Part shown: positions 42,472-50,186 of the stretch, in pieces
How the letters are laid out: each line of letters starts with the position of its first letter
Numbering within the stretch: position 1 is the stretch's first letter
Source: Mycobacterium shigaense
Lineage (GTDB): Bacteria > Actinomycetota > Actinomycetes > Mycobacteriales > Mycobacteriaceae
Length of the DNA: 64,000 nucleotides
Direction of reading: 5' to 3'
NCBI RefSeq assembly: GCF_002356315.1
Contig: NZ_AP018164.1
Coordinates: 620,001-684,000, forward strand
Translations under genes and position numbers: made by a program
The notes under the pieces: generated by a model
Database searches by the model: none
Seen by the model: only the letters and a program-made list of their open reading frames with translations
What the model was told of the DNA's origin: nothing

Positions 42472-42780
42472 ATGGACAGCGCCATGGCGCGGGCAAATCG
42501 ATCGGGGGACGAGTCTGAAATCGCCGATGGGCTGACCCGCCGCGAGCATGACATCTTGGCGTTCGAACGCCAGTGGTGGAAATTCGCCGGTATCAAAGAA
42601 GACGCGATCAAAGAGCTGTTCTCGATGTCGGCCACGCGCTACTACCAAGTGCTCAACGCGCTCGTTGATCGGCCCGAGGCACTGGCCGCCGACCCGATGC
42701 TGGTGAAACGGTTGCGGCGGTTGCGCGCCAGCCGGCAAAAGGCCCGCGCGGCGCGGCGCCTCGGCTTCGAGGTGACCTGA
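42472..42780 (+). CDS. DUF3263 family protein (Rv0430-like)
   Basis: 102 residues. LTRREHDILAFERQWWKFAGIKEDAIKELFSMSATRYYQVLNALVDRPEA (split across about 21-70) is the DUF3263 signature, with a helix-turn-helix look, and the C-terminus is strongly basic (KRLRRLRASRQKARAARRLGF). This suggests DNA binding. Length equals Rv0430. It is divergent from def and followed after 19 bp by virR. Target unknown. Confidence 0.85.
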   Translation: MDSAMARANRSGDESEIADGLTRREHDILAFERQWWKFAGIKEDAIKELFSMSATRYYQVLNALVDRPEALAADPMLVKRLRRLRASRQKARAARRLGFEVT

Positions 42781-42799
42781 CTCGCTACAGTAGGGCTCG

Positions 42800-43282
42800 A
42801 TGAAAGAGCGCGTCCCGGACTCGACGGGCCTTCCCCTGCGGGCCATGGTGATGGTGCTGTTGTTCCTCGGCGTCATCTTTCTGCTGCTCGGCTGGCAGGC
42901 GCTGAGCTCTTCGGGGCACTCCGACGACGACACGGCATCGTCGGTCGCCAGCAGCACCAGTAGCGCCGTGAGCGCCACGTCGTCGACGCCTACCAGCGCC
43001 AAGCCCGCGACGAATGCCGACGTGCACGTCTACAACATCTCCGGCAAGGAGGGCGTCGCCGGGCACGCCGCCGATCAGCTCAAGGCAGCCGGGTTCAAGG
43101 TCGTCGACGTCGGAAATCTGACGATGCCCGACGTGCCGACCACGACGGTGTACTTCACCGACGCCGACGGCGAGCACGTCACCGCCGACGCGGTGGGCAA
43201 AAACCTCGGCGCGCCGGTTGAACAGCGAACTCCCGGATTGGCCGGCCAGCCGCCCGGCGTCATCGTCTTGGTGACGGGCTGA
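42800..43282 (+). CDS. virR: VirR, LytR C-terminal domain membrane protein
   Basis: 160 residues. One N-terminal membrane helix (about 15-33, MVMVLLFLGVIFLLLGW), a Ser/Thr/Ala-rich linker, then a LytR_C domain (about 72-158, DVHVYNISGKEGVAGHAADQLKAAGF). It corresponds to Rv0431/VirR, reported to control extracellular vesicle release and cell-wall remodelling through contact with LytR-CpsA-Psr proteins. It lies between the DUF3263 gene and sodC, as in M. tuberculosis. Confidence 0.9.
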   Translation: MKERVPDSTGLPLRAMVMVLLFLGVIFLLLGWQALSSSGHSDDDTASSVASSTSSAVSATSSTPTSAKPATNADVHVYNISGKEGVAGHAADQLKAAGFKVVDVGNLTMPDVPTTTVYFTDADGEHVTADAVGKNLGAPVEQRTPGLAGQPPGVIVLVTG

Positions 43283-43314
43283 CTCGAGGTCCTGAGCCGG
43301 GTTAGGCTTCCGCT

Positions 43315-44046
43315 ATGCCAATGCCTGCCGGTCATCGCAATGCCGTTGCGGCCACCACGTCCGCACTGTCTGTTTCGTTGTTAGCCGCGAGCGTTGCGCT
43401 GGTGAGCGCCTGCTCGTCGCCGCAACACGCATCGTCGGTCCCGGGGACCACGCCCGCGGTCTGGACCGGATCGCCCGCGCCGGCGGGTGCTTCGAGCGTC
43501 GCGGGCGCCGAGGGTGGCCAGCCCGTCGCGCAGAGCGTGCTGACCCAGCTGCGGGCCCCGGACGGCACCCAGGTGGCGACGGCGAAGTTCGACTTCAGCA
43601 ACGGCTACGCCACCGTCACGATCGCCACGACCGGCGCCGGTCAGATCGCGCCCGGCTTTCACGGGGTCCACATCCACAAGGTCGGCAAGTGTGAACCCAA
43701 TTCGGTGGGTCCGACCGGTGGCGCGCCCGGCGACTTTCTGTCCGCCGGCGGCCACTTCCAGGCGCCCGGGCACTCGGCCGAGCCCGCCAGCGGCGACCTC
43801 ACCTCCCTGCAGGTGCGCCGCGACGGCGTCGGGACGTTGGTGACCACCACCGACGCCTTCACGCTGGACGACCTGACGAGCGGTCAAAAGACGGCCATCA
43901 TCATCCACGCCGGAGCCGACAACTTCGCCAACATTCCTGCGGAACGCTACAACCAGACCAATGGCGCGCCGGGTCCGGACGCCATGACGATGAGCACCGG
44001 TGACTCCGGCAAGCGGGTAGCGTGCGGTGTCATTGGTGCCGGCTAG
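43315..44046 (+). CDS. sodC: Copper superoxide dismutase lipoprotein SodC
   Basis: 243 residues. Lipobox LVSAC (Cys33) then an Ala/Ser/Pro linker and the Cu,Zn-SOD domain. [13 protein letters not shown] (about 118-130) provides copper histidines and the disulfide Cys; GGHFQAPG and [12 protein letters not shown] contribute the others, and ACGVIG the partner Cys. It converts superoxide to oxygen and hydrogen peroxide at the cell surface. The last 20 bp overlap the start of the next gene. Confidence 0.94.
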   Translation: MPMPAGHRNAVAATTSALSVSLLAASVALVSACSSPQHASSVPGTTPAVWTGSPAPAGASSVAGAEGGQPVAQSVLTQLRAPDGTQVATAKFDFSNGYATVTIATTGAGQIAPGFHGVHIHKVGKCEPNSVGPTGGAPGDFLSAGGHFQAPGHSAEPASGDLTSLQVRRDGVGTLVTTTDAFTLDDLTSGQKTAIIIHAGADNFANIPAERYNQTNGAPGPDAMTMSTGDSGKRVACGVIGAG

Positions 44047-45166
44047 CAGACCTGTCCCGCACATCGAATTCGCCCGGTCACCACGGCCGACCATCGGCGT
44101 CGAGTGGGAGTTCGCTCTCGTCGACGCGCAGACCCGCGACCTGAGTAACGAGGCCACCGCGGTGATCGCCGAGCTCGGCGAAAACCCGCGCGTGCACAAG
44201 GAATTGTTGCGCAACACCGTCGAGGTGGTCAGCGGCGTCGCGGATTACACCGGCCAGGCGATGGAGGATCTGCGCGAGACGCTGCGCCCCGCTCGCCGCA
44301 TCGTCCGCGCCCGCGGCATGGAGTTGTTCTCCGCCGGGACCCACCCGTTCGCGCGGTGGTCCTCGCAGCAGCTCACCGACGCCCCGCGTTATGCCGAGCT
44401 GATCAAGCGCACGCAGTGGTGGGGCCGGCAGATGCTGATCTGGGGTGTGCATGTGCACGTTGGCATCTCGTCGGCGCACAAGGTGATGCCGATCATGACG
44501 TCCCTGCTGCAGTACTACCCGCACCTGTTGGCGTTGTCGGCGTCCTCACCATGGTGGGTGGGCGAAGACACCGGATACGCCAGCAACAGGGCGATGATGT
44601 TTCAGCAGTTGCCCACCGCCGGGCTGCCGTTCCAGTTCCAGACCTGGAGAGAGTTCGAGGGCTTCGTCTACGACCAGAAGAAGACCGGCATCATCGACCA
44701 CATGAACGAAATCCGTTGGGACATCCGGCCTTCGCCGCACCTCGGCACGCTCGAGCTGCGGATCTGCGACGGCGTGTCCAACCTGCGTGAGCTTGGCGCG
44801 CTGGTCGCACTGACGCATTGCCTGGTGGTGGACCTGGACCGACGGCTGGAAGCCGACGAGACGCTGCCGATCATGCCGCCCTGGCATGTCCAGGAAAACA
44901 AGTGGCGCGCAGCCCGTTACGGTCTGGATGCGGTGATCATCCTGGACGCCGAGAGCAACGAGCGGCTGGTGACCGACGATCTCGTCGACGTGCTGAACCG
45001 GCTGGAGCCGATCGCCAAGTCGCTGCACTGCTCCGACGAGCTGGCCGCGGTGGCCGACATCTGGCGCGGCGGCGGGTCGTATCAGCGGCAGCGGCGGGTG
45101 GCCGAGGAACACGACGGTGATCTGCGCGCGGTCGTCGACGCGCTCGTGGGCGAGCTCGAGATCTGA
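44027..45166 (+). CDS. Glutamate-cysteine ligase-like carboxylate-amine ligase (GCS2 family)
   Basis: 379 residues. [13 protein letters not shown] (about 24-36) is the GCS2/YbdK opening with the metal-binding Glu; [33 protein letters not shown] and [15 protein letters not shown] are further family motifs. The family ligates an amino acid to glutamate with ATP. It is not the mycothiol or ergothioneine enzyme for certain; its substrate in mycobacteria (Rv0433) is unsettled. GTG start inside sodC; the stop overlaps the next ATG (TGATG). Confidence 0.87.
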   Translation: MSLVPASRPVPHIEFARSPRPTIGVEWEFALVDAQTRDLSNEATAVIAELGENPRVHKELLRNTVEVVSGVADYTGQAMEDLRETLRPARRIVRARGMELFSAGTHPFARWSSQQLTDAPRYAELIKRTQWWGRQMLIWGVHVHVGISSAHKVMPIMTSLLQYYPHLLALSASSPWWVGEDTGYASNRAMMFQQLPTAGLPFQFQTWREFEGFVYDQKKTGIIDHMNEIRWDIRPSPHLGTLELRICDGVSNLRELGALVALTHCLVVDLDRRLEADETLPIMPPWHVQENKWRAARYGLDAVIILDAESNERLVTDDLVDVLNRLEPIAKSLHCSDELAAVADIWRGGGSYQRQRRVAEEHDGDLRAVVDALVGELEI

Positions 45167-45810
45167 TGAGCGACCTCCTCGAGTTGGCGATGTTCCCGCT
45201 AGAGGTGGCGCTGCTGCCGGACCAGGATCTGCCGCTGCGCATCTTCGAGCCGCGTTATGTCGCGCTGGTGCGGCACTGTGTCGACGGCGGCAACCCGTTC
45301 GGTGTGGTGCTGATCTCGCGGGGCCGCGAGGTCGGCGGCGGCGACTCCCGTTGCGACGTCGGGGTTTTGTCCCGGATCACCGAATGCGTCGATCTCGGTG
45401 CGAACCGGTACTCCCTGGCCTGCAAGACCGGTGCGCGGTTTCGGGTGGCCGAATGGCTGCCCGACGATCCCTTCCCGCGGGCCTCGGTGCGGCTGTGGCC
45501 CGACGAGCCCGGCGATCCGGTGACGTCCGCCCAGCTCCGCGGCGTCGAGGACAAGGTGATCGCCCTGTTCGAGCGGATCGCGCAGGCGCGCGGCGCCGCG
45601 TTGCCGGACCGCGATGTGCTGCTGGGTTACGCCGAAACCGGCGCCGCGGACGCCGGCCAGCGGTTGTTCACGTTGGCCTCCCGCATCCCGCTCGGTGCGG
45701 CCGACAAGTACGGCGTGCTGTCGGCACCGTCGGCGGCCGAGCGGCTAGCCGTCCTCGAAGAGGCGGTGGTGGCGGTTGCCGAGATGGTCGAGTTCCAGCT
45801 GTCGGAGTAG
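45166..45810 (+). CDS. LON N-terminal (PUA-like) domain protein (Rv0434-like)
   Basis: 214 residues. LAMFPLEVALLPDQDLPLRIFEPRYVALVRHC (about 7-38) is the classic start of the Lon substrate-binding domain; the rest is the matching beta and helical part, with no AAA or protease domain. Such stand-alone proteins may bind substrates or ligands, but no role is established. Translation is coupled to the GCS2 ligase by TGATG. Confidence 0.87.
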   Translation: MSDLLELAMFPLEVALLPDQDLPLRIFEPRYVALVRHCVDGGNPFGVVLISRGREVGGGDSRCDVGVLSRITECVDLGANRYSLACKTGARFRVAEWLPDDPFPRASVRLWPDEPGDPVTSAQLRGVEDKVIALFERIAQARGAALPDRDVLLGYAETGAADAGQRLFTLASRIPLGAADKYGVLSAPSAAERLAVLEEAVVAVAEMVEFQLSE

Positions 45811-45826
45811 AGGGCGAAACGGGAAA

Positions 45827-46849
45827 GTGAAAGTACATCTGCAGATCGACGGGTCGCCGACCGCGGCCGCGGCCAGCGCGGCCGAGATCGCCGCGACGGG
45901 CGCCGACGGGGTCTTCACCTTCGAGGGCCAGCACGACGTGTTCTTTCCGCTGCTGCTCGCGGCCGGCACCACCAACGCGGACCTGATGACCAATGTGGCG
46001 ATCGCACCGCCACGCAGCCCGTTGCATGTGGCGCACTCCGCATACGACTTGCAGGCCTATAGCGGCGGCCGATTCCGGTTAGGGCTCGGTTCGCAGATCA
46101 AGGTGCACATCGAAAAGCGTTATGGCAGTAAGTGGGAACGGCCGGCGGCGCGCATGGCCGAGGCCGTCGCCGCGATCAAGGCGATTTTCGCGGCCTGGGA
46201 AGGCCAGTCCCGCTTGAATTTCCGCGGCGATTTTTATACGCACACCATCATGGCGCCCAACTTCAACCCCGGCCCCAACCCGTTCGGGCCGCCGCCGGTG
46301 CTGCTGGGCGCGCTGGGCCCGGTCATGACCCGCACGGCCGCCGAAGTCGCCGACGGGCTGCTGGTGATGCCGTTCAACAGCGCGCGCCACTTCGCCGAGC
46401 GCACGCTGCCGGCGGTGAGCGAGGGCCTGCGTCGTTCGGGGCGGGCGGCCGGCGAACTTCAGGTCATCGTGCAGGCCATGGTCGCCGTCGGCCGCGACGA
46501 GGCGGACCTGGCATCTGCGGTGAACGGCGTCGCCTCCCTGATCGCGTTCTACGGCTCGACCCCGGCATATCTGCCCGTCCTGGAGGTCGAGGGGTGGGCG
46601 GATATCCAGCCCGAGCTCAACGCGCTGTCCAAGCAGGGCCGCTTCGCCGAGATGCGGGCGCTGATCACCGACGAGATGGTGGCCCGCATCGGGATCATGG
46701 GGACACCCGAGCAATGTGCGCAGCAAATCGCCGAGCGGTTCGGCGGTCACGCCGGCGAAGTGTGTTGTTATTTCCCGGGTTACCCGCCGCGCAGCGCCGA
46801 CGTCGCCGATCTGATCGGCGCGCTGCACCGAGTGCCTGCCCTCCGATGA
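45827..46849 (+). CDS. LLM class F420-dependent oxidoreductase
   Basis: 340 residues. Luciferase-like barrel with ATGADGVFTFEGQHDVFFPL, NVAIAPPRSPLHVAHSAYDLQAYSGGRFRLGLGSQIKVH and a TIMAPNFNPGPNPFGPPPVLLGALGPVMTR segment, as in mycobacterial TIGR03617-type F420 enzymes. GTG 45827 fits the family N-terminus (VKVHLQIDGSP) better than the longer open frame. ATGA overlap to the enoyl-CoA hydratase gene indicates a shared pathway. Not at this place in M. tuberculosis as I recall. Confidence 0.82.
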   Translation: MKVHLQIDGSPTAAAASAAEIAATGADGVFTFEGQHDVFFPLLLAAGTTNADLMTNVAIAPPRSPLHVAHSAYDLQAYSGGRFRLGLGSQIKVHIEKRYGSKWERPAARMAEAVAAIKAIFAAWEGQSRLNFRGDFYTHTIMAPNFNPGPNPFGPPPVLLGALGPVMTRTAAEVADGLLVMPFNSARHFAERTLPAVSEGLRRSGRAAGELQVIVQAMVAVGRDEADLASAVNGVASLIAFYGSTPAYLPVLEVEGWADIQPELNALSKQGRFAEMRALITDEMVARIGIMGTPEQCAQQIAERFGGHAGEVCCYFPGYPPRSADVADLIGALHRVPALR

Positions 46850-47664
46850 GCGCCGACGTGCTGGTCGAAGTGAGCGCCGGCGTCGCGGTGCTCACCCTCA
46901 ACCGGCCCGAGCAGCTCAACGCCTACACCGCCGAGATGGGCGCGCTGCTGAGCCGCGCATACCGGGACTGCGACGCGGACGACGACGTCCGCGCGATCGT
47001 GATCACCGGTGCGGGACGGGCCTTTTGCACCGGCGCGGACATCTCCGGGGAGGCGTCGCCGTTCGACGCCCCGTCCGCCGACGGCTCGTTCTCCGCGTCG
47101 CCGATCGATCCGGCCGCCTTCGAATTGCGCAAGCCGGTGATCGCCGCGCTCAACGGCCACGCCGTGGGCATCGGATTGACCATCGCGCTGCAGGCTGACA
47201 TCCGCATCGTCGCCGAAGACGCGAAATACGGTGTGGTGCAGGTGCGCCGGGGCGTGCTTCCCGACTGCATGTCGCACTGGACGTGTGCGCACCTGACCAA
47301 CCTGGGGGTGGCGGCCGAGGTGCTGCTGACCGGCCGGACGTTTTCCGGCGGCGAGGCCGCGGCACTCGGGATCGCCAACCGCGCGCTGCCCGCCGACCAG
47401 GTGCTCGACCACGCGCTCGAGATGGCCCGCGACATCGCGGTCAACGTGGCGCCGATGTCGGCGGCATTGTGCAAAAGGCTGTTGTGGGACAGCGCAATTC
47501 ACGGCTACACGCCGCGGCAGGTCGCGTCGCTGGAAACCCGGCTGCACCACCGGGTGATGGGCACCCCGGATGCCGCCGAAGGCGTGGCGGCCTTCGTCGG
47601 CAAGCGGGCCCCGCGATTCAGCGCGACCGTGTCCAGCGAGTGGACGCCCCTGCCCGAGCCGTGA
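46846..47664 (+). CDS. Enoyl-CoA hydratase/isomerase family protein
   Basis: 272 residues, crotonase fold. VAVLTLNRPEQLNAYTAEM (about 10-28), GAGRAFCTGADISG (about 51-64; oxyanion NH donors) and KPVIAALNGHAVGIGLTIALQADIRI are family signatures. After KYGVVQVRRGVLPD the usual catalytic Glu positions are not clear-cut, so the reaction may differ from hydration. Coupled to the LLM gene by ATGA; the pair may act on an acyl-CoA. Confidence 0.85.
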   Translation: MSADVLVEVSAGVAVLTLNRPEQLNAYTAEMGALLSRAYRDCDADDDVRAIVITGAGRAFCTGADISGEASPFDAPSADGSFSASPIDPAAFELRKPVIAALNGHAVGIGLTIALQADIRIVAEDAKYGVVQVRRGVLPDCMSHWTCAHLTNLGVAAEVLLTGRTFSGGEAAALGIANRALPADQVLDHALEMARDIAVNVAPMSAALCKRLLWDSAIHGYTPRQVASLETRLHHRVMGTPDAAEGVAAFVGKRAPRFSATVSSEWTPLPEP

Positions 47665-47676
47665 CGGGCGTCCCCC

Positions 47677-48594
47677 TCAGCTGCCGCAGAGCTTTTCGGA
47701 GAGCGCCCAGAAATCCACCGCGCGTTGCTCGTCACATGCATACGGCGCGACCGCGTCGCTGATCCGGCAGTCTTCCAGGTACAGTCCGCCCCGGCCGTCG
47801 AGCTCGGGGCTGACGGCGGCCCACACCTGGGTGGCCGCTCCCTGATCGGGCGTGAGGAAGTCGAGCCGGCTGGCACCGGGCCCGCCGTTGGCGGCGATGA
47901 GTTTGCGGAGGTTGGAGAAATCCTCGCGGGACATGTAGCGGGCCAGTGACGTGGCCACCGTGCCGGGGTGGACGGCGAAGGCGCGGATTCCCTCGTCGCG
48001 CAGGCGACGGTCAGCCTCTTTGGCGTGCAGGATGTTGGCTGTCTTGGATGCGCCGTAGGCGACGAACTTGTCGTATTCGCGGCGGTCCCAGTTGAGATCG
48101 TCGAAGTCGACGTCCCCCATGATGTGCCCGCCGGAAGAGAGCGTGACAAGCCGAGCACCCTGCGCGGCGGCCAACTGGCCGATCCGCAGGCGGGTGAGTT
48201 CGAAGTGGCCGAAATGATTCGTCCCTATTTGGTTTTCGAACCCATCGGCGGTTTGTCCGAAGGGGGTGAACATCACCCCGGCGTTGTTCATCAAAACGTG
48301 GATCGCCGGCGCGATGTCGGCGATCAGCGCGGCCGCGGCACGAACACTGGACAGCGCGGTGAGGTCGAGCGGCACCGTGGAGGTACGTGCACCGGGCACC
48401 TCGGTGGCTATCCATTGGGCGGTTTCGGCCAATGCCGCGGGGTTGCGCGCCGCGAGGACGACGTGCGCGCCCGCGGCGGCCAAGGCGCGCGCCGCCCAGC
48501 GGCCCAGTCCGGCCGAGGCGCCGGTGATCACGCAAGCCTTGCCGGACAGGTCGATTCCCTCGACGACATCGACCGCAGTGCGGCGTTCGGTCAT
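47677..48594 (-). CDS. Short-chain dehydrogenase/reductase
   Basis: 305 residues. Cofactor loop CVITGASAGLGRWAARALAAAGA (about 21-43), NNAGVMF (about 98-104), Ser in LSSGGH and the catalytic YGASK (about 176-180) are all present, so it should be an active NAD(P)-dependent enzyme. It resembles retinol-dehydrogenase-like SDRs. ATG overlaps the stop of the MFS exporter gene (ATGA); the two form an operon, suggesting modification and export of the same type of compound. Substrate unknown. Confidence 0.86.
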   Translation of the reverse strand: MTERRTAVDVVEGIDLSGKACVITGASAGLGRWAARALAAAGAHVVLAARNPAALAETAQWIATEVPGARTSTVPLDLTALSSVRAAAALIADIAPAIHVLMNNAGVMFTPFGQTADGFENQIGTNHFGHFELTRLRIGQLAAAQGARLVTLSSGGHIMGDVDFDDLNWDRREYDKFVAYGASKTANILHAKEADRRLRDEGIRAFAVHPGTVATSLARYMSREDFSNLRKLIAANGGPGASRLDFLTPDQGAATQVWAAVSPELDGRGGLYLEDCRISDAVAPYACDEQRAVDFWALSEKLCGS

Positions 48595-50045
48595 GCCGTA
48601 ACTGTAGGAGTGGAACCCGCGACGTCGAGTGGCCGGGTGACCAACAGCCCGGCGACCAGCGCGCCGACGAAATACAGGCCCGCGGCGACGTGCAGCAGCC
48701 GTGCGAAGCTGGCGTCGGTCAGCGTGCCGGCGGCGATCAGGCCCACGCAGGCAACGGAACTCAGCGCCGACGTCCTGCCCACGGCGTTCTGCAGTGCCGC
48801 CGCGACCCCGCTGCGCGCCGCGTCGATCGACGACAGATTCACCGCGGCCAGCGGCGTCAGGGTGAGCACCGAACCGATGGCCACCACAATCGTCCCCGGC
48901 AGCAGATGTGTGACGATGTTGAATCCGTGGCCGGGCCGGATGAGCAACAGTCCCAGCCCGGCCAGCACCGGGCCGGTCGTCAGGAAGACCCTGGGGTCGA
49001 TCCGTGCGGCCAGCCTGCCGACGCGCTTGGCGAACAGGAACGAGACGAGGGGGGTGGGCAGCGTGGCCAGACCGGCGACCGTCGCGCAATAACCGGCGAC
49101 CTCTTGGGTATACAGAGCGACCGCGAGGGCGCCCATCGTGATCGCGCCGTAGACGAACCCGGTGGTCACATTGGCGCCCGCGAAATTTCGGATCCTGAAC
49201 AGGCCGAGCGGCACCAAGGGGTGAGGGGCGCGGCGCTGCCAGGCCGCAAACCCGAGCAGTGCGCCGACACCCACGCCCAGCGACGCCGCGACGCGGGGAT
49301 CCGACCAGCCTTGCTCCCGCGATTCGATGAGGGCGTACACGGTGGCGGCCAGGCCGGCGGCCGACAGCACGGCGCCGGCAACGTCGAGGCGGACCCGCTG
49401 GACGGGCCGCGGCGTCGGGCGCAGCCAGAACGTCAGCGCGAAACCGATGACCATCGGAACGGCCGACAAGGCGTAGATCCAGCGCCAACTCAGGAAGTCC
49501 ACCGCCAAGCCGCCCAGCAGCGGGCCCAGGGCGAACGCCGTGCCGGTCCACGCGGTCCAGGAGCCGATGGCCGCGGGGCGATCGGCGCGATCGAACGTCG
49601 AATTGATCAACGCCAGCGACCCGGGCACCAGGAACGCCGCGCCGAGACCCTGGATGACGCGGCCGGCGATGAGCGCGACCGGTGACGGCGCGCCGGCGGC
49701 CAGCACCGAGCCCGTCCCGAAGGCCACCAGCCCGAACCGGATCACCGGCACCCGGCCGAACAGGTCGGACAGGGAACCGCCCGGCAGGATCATGGCCGCC
49801 TGCGCCAGCAGGTAACCGTCGACGATCCACTGCTGAAGGCACAGACCACCGCCGAGGTCACGCGCGGTGGCCGGCAGGGCCAGGTTCACCACGGTGGTGT
49901 CGAGGAAAGCGACCATCGACACCATGGTCGCCACGATCATGACCCGGTTCGCCGGCGTGACGTCACCCAGCCTGGCCAGTAGTAGCCGAGCCCGGGGTGC
50001 GGGCGGGGTGGCAGCGACCGCGCGAGCGGGCTGTAGCGCGATCAT
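48591..50045 (-). CDS. MFS drug transporter, DHA2 (14-helix) type
   Basis: 484 residues with about 14 membrane helices. Motif C is WTAWTGTAFALGPLLGG; motif A is GSLSDLFGRVPVIRFG (about 90-105); VSMVAFLDTTVVNLALP in helix 1 carries the DHA2 Asp. Proton-driven efflux of drugs or lipids is expected. The start codon overlaps the end of a 12-codon leader peptide (50042-50080) with a strong ribosome site, while ATG 50045 itself has none, so translation seems to depend on the leader. Confidence 0.88.
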   Translation of the reverse strand: MIALQPARAVAATPPAPRARLLLARLGDVTPANRVMIVATMVSMVAFLDTTVVNLALPATARDLGGGLCLQQWIVDGYLLAQAAMILPGGSLSDLFGRVPVIRFGLVAFGTGSVLAAGAPSPVALIAGRVIQGLGAAFLVPGSLALINSTFDRADRPAAIGSWTAWTGTAFALGPLLGGLAVDFLSWRWIYALSAVPMVIGFALTFWLRPTPRPVQRVRLDVAGAVLSAAGLAATVYALIESREQGWSDPRVAASLGVGVGALLGFAAWQRRAPHPLVPLGLFRIRNFAGANVTTGFVYGAITMGALAVALYTQEVAGYCATVAGLATLPTPLVSFLFAKRVGRLAARIDPRVFLTTGPVLAGLGLLLIRPGHGFNIVTHLLPGTIVVAIGSVLTLTPLAAVNLSSIDAARSGVAAALQNAVGRTSALSSVACVGLIAAGTLTDASFARLLHVAAGLYFVGALVAGLLVTRPLDVAGSTPTVTA

Positions 50046-50080
50046 GCCCGTATTACGGTGCAGCGGTCGGCGTCGTTCAT
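50042..50080 (-). CDS. 12-residue leader peptide coupled to the MFS gene
   Basis: ATG at 50080 follows AGGAGG (50087-50092) by 6 bp. It encodes MNDADRCTVIRA and stops at TGA 50042-50044, which overlaps the MFS start as ATGA. The MFS ATG has no ribosome site of its own, so ribosomes finishing the leader probably reinitiate. This may be simple coupling or regulation by stalling on the leader. Confidence 0.6.
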   Translation of the reverse strand: MNDADRCTVIRA

Positions 50081-50186
50081 TGCGGTCCTCCTGGACGGCC
50101 CGGAACCCGGTGCTCCGGCAACGCCCTCGGCAAGATGTATCGGGCGGGGTTACACGCGGACCGCAAGTCGGGCGGTGCGGGCGATG

